Positions 1-12,671 of a DNA stretch of 61,883 bases are shown here, piece after piece. Source of the DNA: Rhizomucor pusillus (taxonomy: Eukaryota; Mucoromycota; Mucoromycetes; Mucorales; Lichtheimiaceae). Numbering within the stretch: the first letter of the stretch is position 1; each line of letters starts with the position of its first letter. The stretch is from NCBI GenBank assembly GCA_900175165.2, contig FWWN02000419.1:1-61883 (forward strand), read 5' to 3'. The translations under genes and the position numbers were made by a program. The notes beneath the pieces were generated by a model. The model did not search any database and was not told where the DNA came from. It worked only from the letters and a program-made list of their open reading frames with translations.

Positions 1-236
1 AAAAAAAGAGCACTAGTAAGTCTTCGCTTTTAGGTTCGCATAAATGTCAAGAAATACATATCACAAATGAAGCAAATTTAAAAGAAAACGCAGAGTATAT
101 TGGTATAAATGCCCCAACGATTTTGTCTTATACAGAAGGAACCTTGTTGCTTTGAAATGACGGAAAGAAAAAGAAAAACCAATGTAAATAAAAGCTGCAT
201 ATATATTTTTTATGTATGCATAAACCCAGTAATTGC

Positions 237-851
237 TTAACGGTAGCGAGGAAGAGACAAGGTGTTGCGGCGCTTCCAGTTCGAGTAGCGACCAGCACCA
301 CGGGTCTTGGTGTACAAGTGACCCTTGTTCTTGCCACGGCTCTTCTTGCCGACGGAGGTGAGACCACGAGCTTCACGGCGCTTGTGGACGGGGTTGACGA
401 TCCAGTTGATGCGGGGATCGCGGCGAATGGCCTTGTGAGAAGGATCAACAAGGATAACCTCGTAGTACTTGTAGGTAGCATCCTGGTTAACCCAGTAAGA
501 GTTGAGGACACGAAGGTTGCGGCACTTGCGACCGACGCGCTCCTCAGCAGTGGACTGAAGGGAACGCTGGTACTTCAATTGGTTGACACCTTCGTGGACA
601 GGCTTACCGTAGGTGGCACCCTTAGGGACGGGTTTCTTGCGGCCACCACGACGGACGCGGATACGGTAGATAACATAGCCCTGCTTGGCCTTGTAACCAA
701 GACGACGAGCCTTGTCAGGGCGCGAAGGGCGGGAGGCACGGTGGATAACGTTCAATTGGCGGTATTCCCAGCAGCGAACACGGAGCAAGAAACGGAAAAC
801 ATCCGATTGTTTCTTTCTGTAAAGCTCTTCAAGATACTTGTATGCACCCAT
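237..851 (-). CDS. RPL15: 60S ribosomal protein eL15
   Basis: This is eL15, a core protein of the large cytosolic ribosomal subunit. The single coding exon gives 204 residues, the normal family length. It has the conserved N-terminus [17 protein letters not shown], an Arg/Lys-rich body and the C-terminal block containing [11 protein letters not shown] that contacts rRNA. The ATG is fixed by this conserved start. A splice acceptor (TTTTACAG) lies two bases before the ATG, and a donor (GTAAGTTT) is found about 260 nt upstream, so the leader probably carries an intron (see the separate entry). A 222-codon ORF on the opposite strand is an antisense shadow. Identity is certain. Confidence 0.98.
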   Translation of the reverse strand: MGAYKYLEELYRKKQSDVFRFLLRVRCWEYRQLNVIHRASRPSRPDKARRLGYKAKQGYVIYRIRVRRGGRKKPVPKGATYGKPVHEGVNQLKYQRSLQSTAEERVGRKCRNLRVLNSYWVNQDATYKYYEVILVDPSHKAIRRDPRINWIVNPVHKRREARGLTSVGKKSRGKNKGHLYTKTRGAGRYSNWKRRNTLSLPRYR

Positions 852-853
852 AA

Positions 854-1111
854 CTGTAAAAGACCCTACAACGGACGAATGTGAGCAAACACATGTCCTT
901 CAGGGCGTACGACAAACGCGAATATCATCCAAAGACAGATAAGGCACACTGTCTGGATGGCACAAAGCCCAAAATAAGAACACAAGAGTTCCCTTGGTGC
1001 TTTGGATCGCATTCCGTCGTGAAAAAGGTGCCATTGAATGAGGCTCTTCTTCACCTAAATGGAACTTCATCAGCATGTCGCTTCATCGTGATGGCAAAAC
1101 TGTAAACTTAC
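854..1111 (-). other. Probable 5'-UTR intron of the eL15 gene
   Basis: On the minus strand a consensus donor GTAAGTTT (1111 to 1104) and an acceptor TTTTACAG (ending at 854) bracket 258 nt immediately before the eL15 start codon. The coding sequence needs no upstream exon, so the intron would lie in the leader. Leader introns are common in fungal ribosomal protein genes. No cDNA evidence is available here. Confidence 0.6.
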
Positions 1112-1922
1112 CTCAGGAATAATGCATCCATTGCTTTTTATGTGCATCCATTACAGTGCTTCCCGCTTATCTGCCATTTTTGATGCTACAATGCTACACT
1201 CACCTTTTGTAAAGTTTTGCGGAAGGAGGAATGAAGCGTGATGGAATCGACCACGAACCTCTTGTTTCCTCCCTCGGCAAAAAAAGCTCCGCCCCGCCAC
1301 ACCGAAAATTGACACAAAGCATAGGCAGGTAGACTTATTCGTTATAGTATACTGTATGCCAAATGGTTTCGAGATACAAATTCTAGTTCTAGCTAGTAGT
1401 ATCCGTCATGCTTGATCTTTCAAACTTATATAACTTGGGTTGATTATTAGTTAATTGATATACTGCTTGGACACTGAGCTAAATATATGAAGACATTCAC
1501 GATGGTTGCTTATGCCAGAATACGACTGGGAACATTTGTATCAGTTTGGATTTTAGTAGCGTATAATTCGAGTAGCTGTGACTTGCTTCACTCAAAACTC
1601 TGCAAGGAAAGAAAGCATTGTGGTAAGGAGACGATGCTCTCTTGTCGTCCTAAACCAGCCACATTGACCATGAAGTCAAAATTATTATTATGGGAGCAGC
1701 ATGTGTGCACAATACTAGCTCAAGGCTAGCTCCTTTCCCAAAGGTTCCTGTATCTACAAAAGGAACCTTCTTGTTCTAAGCGCTTTACTGCTGCCACCTC
1801 CCACCGATATTCCTTTCGGACACTTTTGATCCAACAGCATTTGGTTTCAATTCCCGTTTGTTTACGTCACTTTCCTGAGAAATCTTTCTGGTGCTTGGAG
1901 CAGCTTTCAACCCTTTGTATAT
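1112..1922. other. Intergenic region between eL15 and uS2m
   Basis: This stretch holds the presumed divergent promoters of eL15 (minus) and mitochondrial uS2m (plus). A short ORF at 1487-1729 has no recognisable domain and is not supported. I see no RNA gene or repeat here. Confidence 0.5.
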
Positions 1923-2988
1923 ATGTCGTCCAGGTCCTTGTTCCGAGTCCTGCCTACCTGCGGCAGAAGATACACTGCTGGACTCTTACGGCCGAGTATG
2001 TGTTAGAACAACGTGTATACCAGTGGAATTAACAAGCAATGCTTACGGTTGTTTGTGAACAGCGCCACTTCGACAATTCTCTGCAGCAGCGCCGTGGAAA
2101 CAAGAAATACGCCCAGAAGAGGCAAAGACACCAGCTTCCAGCAACGATCCTGCCCTCGCAGTAAATGAAGAAGGCTTGAGTAAGTCAGGCCATATTCAGA
2201 ATTACATTTTCGGTTCGTTGATTGACATGTAAACAACAGTTCCGCCCAGCAACTCCTTGAAAGTACCTATTTGGGTTCAAAAAGCAAACGCTGCTCCGGA
2301 TGTGACACCTTCCAACCTTTCCATCAACCGTCTGTTAGCAGTTGGCTTGCACCTCGGCCATTCAACCAGCTTGTGGGAGCCTGCCACACTTCCTTTTATC
2401 TTTGGTACCCGTGAAGGCATCAGCATTATCAACTTGGAACACACACTTGTTTACCTTCGAAGAGCATGCAATGTTGCACGGGAAGTTGCTTTGCGCGGAG
2501 GCAGCATCTTGTTCGTTGGCACTCGCCCTGGATTCGCCAGTCTAACTATCGAAGCAGCGCAACGCTGCGAGAACTACCATGTTTCCGGTAAATGGATTCC
2601 GGGTACATTGACAAACGCACAGCAGGTTCTTGGACGACATGCACCACCAAACCCAGATGATCCCAATCGCCCTCCAAAGACCTACAAGCCCGACCTTTTG
2701 GTTGTACTGAACCCGTTGGAAAATCGCATCGCTCTCTCTGAAGCACAACTCAACATGATCCCCACTATTGCCATTGCGGATACAGATTTTGATCCACGAA
2801 AAGTCACTTACCCTATTCCAGCCAACGACGATTCAGTTCCGGGTGTCAAACTGATTGCAGAGGTTATTTCAATGGCTGCACAGGAAGGCAACTTGCGCCG
2901 CAAAACTTTATTAGCACAAGAGGAAAAGCAAGAGTTTTTAAAACGGAAAAACCAAATGTTCTCTAGATTTCAGGAACCTGAAGAGTAA
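1923..2988 (+). CDS. MRPS2: Mitochondrial small-subunit ribosomal protein uS2m
   Basis: Three exons are inferred: 1923-1995, 2063-2179 and 2240-2988, with introns of 67 and 60 nt (GTATGT..AACAG and GTAAGT..AACAG) that keep the frame. Exon 1 encodes MSSRSLFRVLPTCGRRYTAG, a basic, amphipathic presequence typical of matrix import. The body is the S2 fold: RLLAVGLHLGHSTSLWEP near the N-terminus, then ILFVGTRPGFASL, GKWIPGTLTN, PDLLVVLNP and IPTIAIADTDFDP. These are hallmark motifs of bacterial and mitochondrial uS2. The protein functions in the mitoribosome small subunit. The open frame alone would begin at a TTG inside exon 3, so the spliced start is preferred. Confidence 0.92.
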
Positions 2989-3252
2989 ATAGAATGTGTT
3001 TCATTAGTAACAGAAAAGAGTAAACCGCGTACATACATGTCATTAAATGCAGTAAAACCATTGTAGACAAAGCCTTTTAATATTAGCATTTTTCCAAAAG
3101 CTAGATACTTTTATTTAAAGCATACACAAGAGCAAATGAATGGATCATCTTCTTCTAGATCCCTGCTACTAGATGTGCATGGTGTCAAGATATGAAGCGG
3201 ACTTGAAATTGTTTCCAAGAACAAGAAGTCCTTTTGTTTGTTCTTCTTTGAA

Positions 3253-3706
3253 ATGGCACGGACAGTAGCAATTCTCGCAGGCGCATTGGCAGTTGCCGCC
3301 GTCACATACAAGTTTAGAGACGATGTTACGAGCAACACTGATAGCATTCGCCGACGTCTAGGAGATGCAAAGACGACACTCGACAATGTCGCCTCTGGTG
3401 CTGCAAACAAGTCCCTGGTCGATTCGCAAAGTGGACGACAGACGCGGTCTATTCTCAGCGAGTCTTCAAGTTACATTTCTGACCGACTGGTGCCTTCTGG
3501 TGAGTAGTGGGAAACAGACGTGACTAGATAATAATCTTGCATGCTGCTTTGTGGTAACTAACGCTGAAACAATCTTTTCAGTCAAGGATTCTTGGAACGC
3601 GCACGTCCAGAATGCTGCACATACCATCATTAATTCAGACTTGCCATCGCGCGCAAGAAAACTTTTTGAGGAAAACGTCTTGAGCAACATCAACAAGAAG
3701 GAATAA
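3253..3706 (+). CDS. MIC12: Probable MICOS complex subunit Mic12 (Aim5-like)
   Basis: Two exons (3253-3499 and 3582-3706) are separated by an 82-nt intron with donor GTGAGT, a CTAAC branch point and a TTTTCAG acceptor, giving 123 residues. The N-terminus RTVAILAGALAVAAVTYKF is a single membrane span. It is followed by a polar helix region and a C-terminal VKDSWNAHVQNAAHTI segment, which resembles the IKDIWNEQIRNSVDWI end of yeast Aim5/Mic12. Mic12 links Mic60 and Mic10 subcomplexes at inner-membrane crista junctions. Length and layout fit the family, but sequence similarity is low overall, so this is a probable rather than certain call. Its stop lies under 40 nt from the start of the next gene. 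Confidence 0.62.
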
Positions 3707-3742
3707 AGAAAGCAAATCATGTGATAGCAACAAAATGGGTGC

Positions 3743-5596
3743 ATGTTGCGGTCTTTGTTCTCAGCTCTTTTCTTATCGTGTATTTTGTTATTGATGACGA
3801 GCTCTGACGGCGAATCATTGCAAGATGAGCTACAAGGAAGCAAAGTACTTGTCAATAAACTGGCAAACACTACATTGCGCTCAAGCAGCAGCGCGGCTTC
3901 GCTGTCCAGCCGGCCCGGACGACACTGGAAAAAACGATCGTCTGCGGAATCTAGCGAGCTGTCTGCTACAACAACACCGGGCACTTTTTCTGCAAGAGGC
4001 GATACCATATCAGAAAGCAATGCAGATTTAGTTGTGCCTAGAGTGACCTTACAAGAACAGCAGTCTGAAATACCTGAAAGTGGTGGCGAAACAGGACACT
4101 TGCGTGTGATAGTATGCGGTGATTCTGGTATTGATCGAATTATGCAGCCCGTTTTATCGGCTTACACTTTGCTTGACAAGAATCATCTGTGTGTACGCAT
4201 GTATGCGCGCACAAACAGGTATAGGCAAAACTGCTCTGATCCGATCCTTGACAAACATGCCCGAGGTTATATCCTGCGAAACTGCCACCCACAGTGTCGT
4301 AACGTTATCTACCAATCTCTACGACGACGAAAATAGTGACGATGGCGAACTTAACGTTGACGATGATGGAGAGCAATATCGCCCGCAGCAGCAATATCAG
4401 CGTCAACAATACTTTAGGCAATCGCCAAGCGACATAGATCACGTCATCCAGGAGGTATATGCAAGCACTGTGACGCATCTTCCAGTGTGGGTGGCGGATG
4501 ACATTCAGCAAATATATATCCGTAACCTTTGTTTTATCGATACCCCAGGGTATGGAGCATGTCTCGATGTGAGCGTCGAAAGCAATTATACGGTGTTATT
4601 CGTTGGGAAAGGAGGCTCTACTAAAGGCTGTATCTTAAAAAGGCAGAAACGGTGATTTCTAGTGTAGCAACGTATATCGAGCGTCAATTCCAGCAAACGA
4701 ACAGTCTGCTGAATCCATTGCAGCCCAATACACCAGAATTGATCCGTCTGGTGCATAATCCATACGGTGCTCTCACGCACGTCGACGTGTGTCTCTACGT
4801 CATATTGAATCGGATCAAGCGCGTGGATATAGAATATATGCGAGCAATTCACCAGTTATGCAATATTATTCCGGTTATCGTCAAGTGCGATCTTCTCACG
4901 GCAGAGCAAGAAGAGGAGCTAAAACTGGATGTTGTGAGGGAGCTGCGCGAAAATGAAATACATGTGTATCGCTCCATGGCTCCATTTGCAATATCAACCC
5001 GGTCATCATCAGATAGCGATGCACCGCGGAGCAATCAATTGTGGCAGCTTAAAGATGTATTGTTCTATAGGGAAACCGAAAATCTTCGTCACACAACGGC
5101 GCGCAAGTTTGTCTCCTGGAGAGCTACGCAAATCATGGGCTCACACGAGCCCACGACGCCACTCTTATCAACCTCCACTTTGACTGCTGCGGAGACAGTA
5201 GACCGCATACATGCGCTGCGTACTCGGCATGCACAAAATATGAATCTGTGGATCTCACGTTACGTGAGCGAGAAACGCAAGTTGATGGAGAGAGACATGT
5301 TTGAGCGGGAGAAGGCCTTGCGGCGGGAATTGGAGTCTGTCGAACGACGAAAACGGGCCGAGTTCTTGATTACAGAGCTCGGCAGGCTGTTCCAGGAAGG
5401 GCCCATGGAGGACGTCATGGGGATAAAGACTCCAGCATCCTCGTCTTTATCTTCTTCTTCAACGCAGGCGTCAACTGTCGAACAAGTAAAGAACAAAGGG
5501 TTCATGGTAGCAGATTATTTGATGGTCGTTCTATTGGCAGTCTGCCTGTTACGGGTGCTTGTTGAAATTCTATACAGTGTAGGCTTGCTCTCTTAG
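3743..5596 (+). CDS. Septin-like GTPase with hydrophobic C-terminal tail
   Basis: Three exons (3743-4127, 4219-4568, 4643-5596) give 562 residues. The first intron splits the P-loop codon, and splicing restores GDSGIGKT (G1, about residues 126-133). G3 is DTPGYG (about 236). A septin-type block follows with HVDVCLYVI, RVDIEYMRAIHQLCNIIPV and G4 VKCD, where canonical septins have AKAD. A charged coiled stretch (about 430-490) precedes a C-terminal hydrophobic segment (YLMVVLLAVCLLRVLVEIL), likely a tail anchor. An acidic/Gln-rich insert lies between G1 and G3. Canonical septins are soluble, so membrane anchoring is unusual. The N-terminus is ambiguous: ATG 3743 gives a hydrophobic start (SALFLSCILLLM), while ATG 3735 in better context gives MGACCGLCSQ but needs an extra small intron. 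Confidence 0.8.
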
Positions 5597-5956
5597 AGCT
5601 TTGTTTTCAATAAATTCCCTTTCTTGTTCTATTGCCAGTTCTAGAGAGTTCTGTGGAATAACGTGGACTAAAATGATAACGATTAGGTTACCTGGTATCT
5701 GGTTGCTGAAATCTGGTCACTAACACCCACCCTCCCCCAACTCCTTTCTTATCCAAAATGGAAAGTTTGCGATTCACATCGTCCGGATGGTGCCATGCTT
5801 AAATAAAATATAAGACTTCTGTCGTCGTGTCATCATGCGCCAAATCCCTTTCCCCAACCCCTTTTCTTTTTTCTTTTTCTTCTTTTTTCCTTCTTGACTG
5901 CTTTTTTTCTTTCGCCTCCTTTCCGTGTCAAAGAGGCGATGGTTGCACTCTAGCAA
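5597..5956 (+). promoter_or_regulatory. Leader region of the SERTA gene with a 4-codon uORF
   Basis: About 360 nt without a gene, ending in a long pyrimidine-rich tract (about 5845-5930). Immediately before the SERTA start codon there is a complete minimal uORF, ATG GTT GCA CTC TAG at 5939-5953. It ends three bases before the main ATG at 5957. This arrangement could tune translation by reinitiation or leaky scanning. The function is inferred, but the sequence is directly visible. Confidence 0.45.
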
Positions 5957-6394
5957 ATGAATGACGACGACGGCAACGACCAGAAGCAACAGCATATTAC
6001 ACAAATATCACTCTTCAAGCTATATCAAAATGAACGGTCTCGCACCGAACCAGGATTGCGCCGCCAAGTCCTAGTGCGCAACATCCTTTTGACATGCCTG
6101 GTGCCCTGGACGATTGAGCAACAGCATGACAGACAAGCTCAAGAAGAAATATGGCTGGACGCATGTTTTGATGAGCTACACCAAGACGAGTGGATGTTGG
6201 AGGAAGAAGAAGAAGAGGAAGAGCAATCACCTCCACCACCTCCCCCGCCTCCGCCGCCGCCGCCATTGTCGTTGCCAACACGTCCATCACCGTCCCCACC
6301 ACAAAGACATACTAAGCAGCAGCTCGTGCTTGCAGTTCCTATCGATTATCTCTTCCCAGCTACCTCCTGGCGTCAGACCTGGCAAGAGCTGTAG
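5957..6394 (+). CDS. Small SERTA-domain protein
   Basis: A single-exon ORF of 145 residues. Residues about 17-46 (ISLFKLYQNERSRTEPGLRR followed by QVLVRNILL) match the SERTA motif known from animal SERTAD1-3/CDCA4 transcriptional co-regulators, whose pattern is roughly I-L-L-x-K-L, a central R/EPxLRR and V-L-x-N-x-L. After it come an acidic tract (eight Glu), a run of about twelve Pro, and a hydrophobic C-terminus ending WRQTWQEL. In animals SERTA proteins bind cyclin-CDK, E2F/DP or PHD-bromo proteins, and the role here is unknown. The acidic and proline tracts would fit a co-activator, but that is inference. A tiny uORF precedes it. Confidence 0.7.
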   Translation: MNDDDGNDQKQQHITQISLFKLYQNERSRTEPGLRRQVLVRNILLTCLVPWTIEQQHDRQAQEEIWLDACFDELHQDEWMLEEEEEEEEQSPPPPPPPPPPPPLSLPTRPSPSPPQRHTKQQLVLAVPIDYLFPATSWRQTWQEL

Positions 6395-6731
6395 TAATCT
6401 ATCCCGAATGTCCAAATCAACCAACTCCCTTTTCTCTCTCTCTCTCTCACTTTCTTCCCCGCCGTGTATATATATTCCTACGTATTATACATACATTCGT
6501 GCACACAAACATTCAGTTCAACACTTTCTCTCTTTCCTTTTGATTTTTTGTTCGCATTGCTTTCCTTTTTCATTTTTATTTTGTACCACAGCATAGCAAT
6601 GTAAACCTGGCCCTGTGAACAACAGCATGCAAATATGAAGAATGGTTCATGTGGTCCGCACAACTTTTTGCTTATTTTATTTATTGCGCAAGGTGCTCCT
6701 AGAATTATGTGCATGTGTTGAGTCGTTCAGC
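6395..6731. other. Convergent intergenic region with CT microsatellite
   Basis: The 3' ends of the SERTA gene and SMC3 face each other here. A (TC)n microsatellite occupies about 6434-6449, followed by T-rich sequence. No coding signal is evident. Confidence 0.5.
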
Positions 6732-11414
<4,683 letters not shown>

Positions 11415-11429
11415 TGAAAGCAGAGCGAA

Positions 11430-11500
11430 AGTGCGCAGTCGCGTATTGCGCGAATTTGCGAAATTTCACGTACGCGCCCGTTTCGCGCGTTCCGCCAGGC
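11430..11500 (-). promoter_or_regulatory. Cluster of E2F/MBF-like GCGCG motifs upstream of SMC3
   Basis: Within 90 bp upstream of the SMC3 start codon the DNA is dense in CGCG words: TTTCGCGC at 11481-11488 (a perfect E2F core), TACGCGCCC at 11471, and GCGCGAATTTGCG at about 11448. SMC3 is a G1/S-expressed gene in yeasts, where MBF binds ACGCGT. Assigning these as cell-cycle elements is inference. Confidence 0.4.
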
Positions 11501-12671
11501 ACTAAAATACCGACTTTCCTATGTGATTAAGTCGCGCAAAGGCTAGGTTCTAGACACTTGGAAACTTTCACTAGGAATCTTATTTTTAGAACAAATAAAC
11601 CACTATATTTCCAAGTATCCTTTGTTGTATTTGTCAACAACGCTGTCACTGAAGCTGTATAATATTAATACGATTGGCCAAACGTCCAAAAGCTTTCGTA
11701 TTAGTAAAGGCTGTGGAGGCTGATGATAGCAGCACTGGAACAGGCTTGCAGGTCCATCTACATATGTGCGGGTTTTAGAACAGCTGACGCCGCGAATATT
11801 TGTCATCGTACCATACCTGGTGGAACAGGGATGCGGAAAGACTTGAAGGACATGTTTTTTATTGGCAAAAATCCTATTGGCAGGGTAATCTGCAGAGTCG
11901 CATAAAGGGCAAACATCTCCCATGAAAAAAATTATCCGATTGCATAATGCTAACTCGATTGTTTCTCACGAGGATAGGTGTGGGGAAACCTGTTTAATAT
12001 GTTGTCACCCTCGTACGTTGGAAATTCATAGATAATCATAATCGCTTTTCTAGTACGCGATTCGATAAATTACGATCGGTTGCTATGCCCAGTTTCTACA
12101 ATTGATCTATTGGGGAAAAAACTACTGTAGCTATTGCATCGATTTGTTTTGACCATTTTGGGGAAAAAGGTATTCACGTAACGCAACGGGATCGTCTCAA
12201 AGTTATTAGCTTTATGGAACATTTTTTCCGGGGAATTTCCTGTGCTACCAGAAAATTCGTTACCGTACAGCCTTGTAGATGTCATGTACGATCAATGCAG
12301 GAAGAAGGACGTAGTAAGTCCTTGATGTTTTTATGTATGTTGCTATTATCAGAAACAACGATGGTGATAGTGCACGTCTATCATCGTACACGCATCACAC
12401 TCCTAAGTTTGGTGATCGGAATCACCCGAAGAGATGCAATCAAGGGTCCTACTTTATGAATTAGTAATCTTTGCGTTGAAACAGTAACCCGCGTTCCCAG
12501 GGTACTTGGGAGCAGACAACAAAGTGACATCCTCGTTCTCAGCCGCGTAAAGACTTCGATGGAAACCTTTGTGGCCGCAAAAAGGTTCAGTGTGCTCCCG
12601 AAGGAAAACAGATATAAAAGAAGCTGTACAACGCTCATAAATCAAGAACTTTGCAGTCAAACCAACGAGGC
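11501..12671. other. Intergenic region between SMC3 and the GH3 gene
   Basis: About 1.1 kb of mostly AT-rich DNA. Several overlapping short ORFs occur (for example 11603-11923 minus, starting MGDVCPLCDSAD), but none shows a convincing domain or intron pattern. The GH3 promoter with a TATA box at 12613-12620 (TATAAAAG) lies at its right end. Confidence 0.45.
12613..12620 (+). promoter_or_regulatory. TATA box of the GH3 beta-glucosidase gene
   Basis: TATAAAAG lies 52 nt before the ATG at 12672. It fits a core promoter with a short leader. Confidence 0.5.

Noticed and set aside
216..884. 222-codon plus-strand ORF
   Set aside because: It is antisense to the eL15 coding exon, and its Ala/Thr/Val-rich composition is a by-product of the eL15 codon pattern.
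854..1111. Possible C/D snoRNA in the eL15 leader intron
   Set aside because: TGATGA-like and CTGA words occur, but no terminal stem or paired C'/D' boxes at credible spacing were seen.
1487..1729. 80-codon ORF between eL15 and uS2m
   Set aside because: It has no domain, no supporting intron structure and a composition close to the background.
11603..11923. Minus ORF beginning MGDVCPLCDSAD
   Set aside because: The CxxC suggests a zinc finger but no second ligand pair follows, and the rest looks random.
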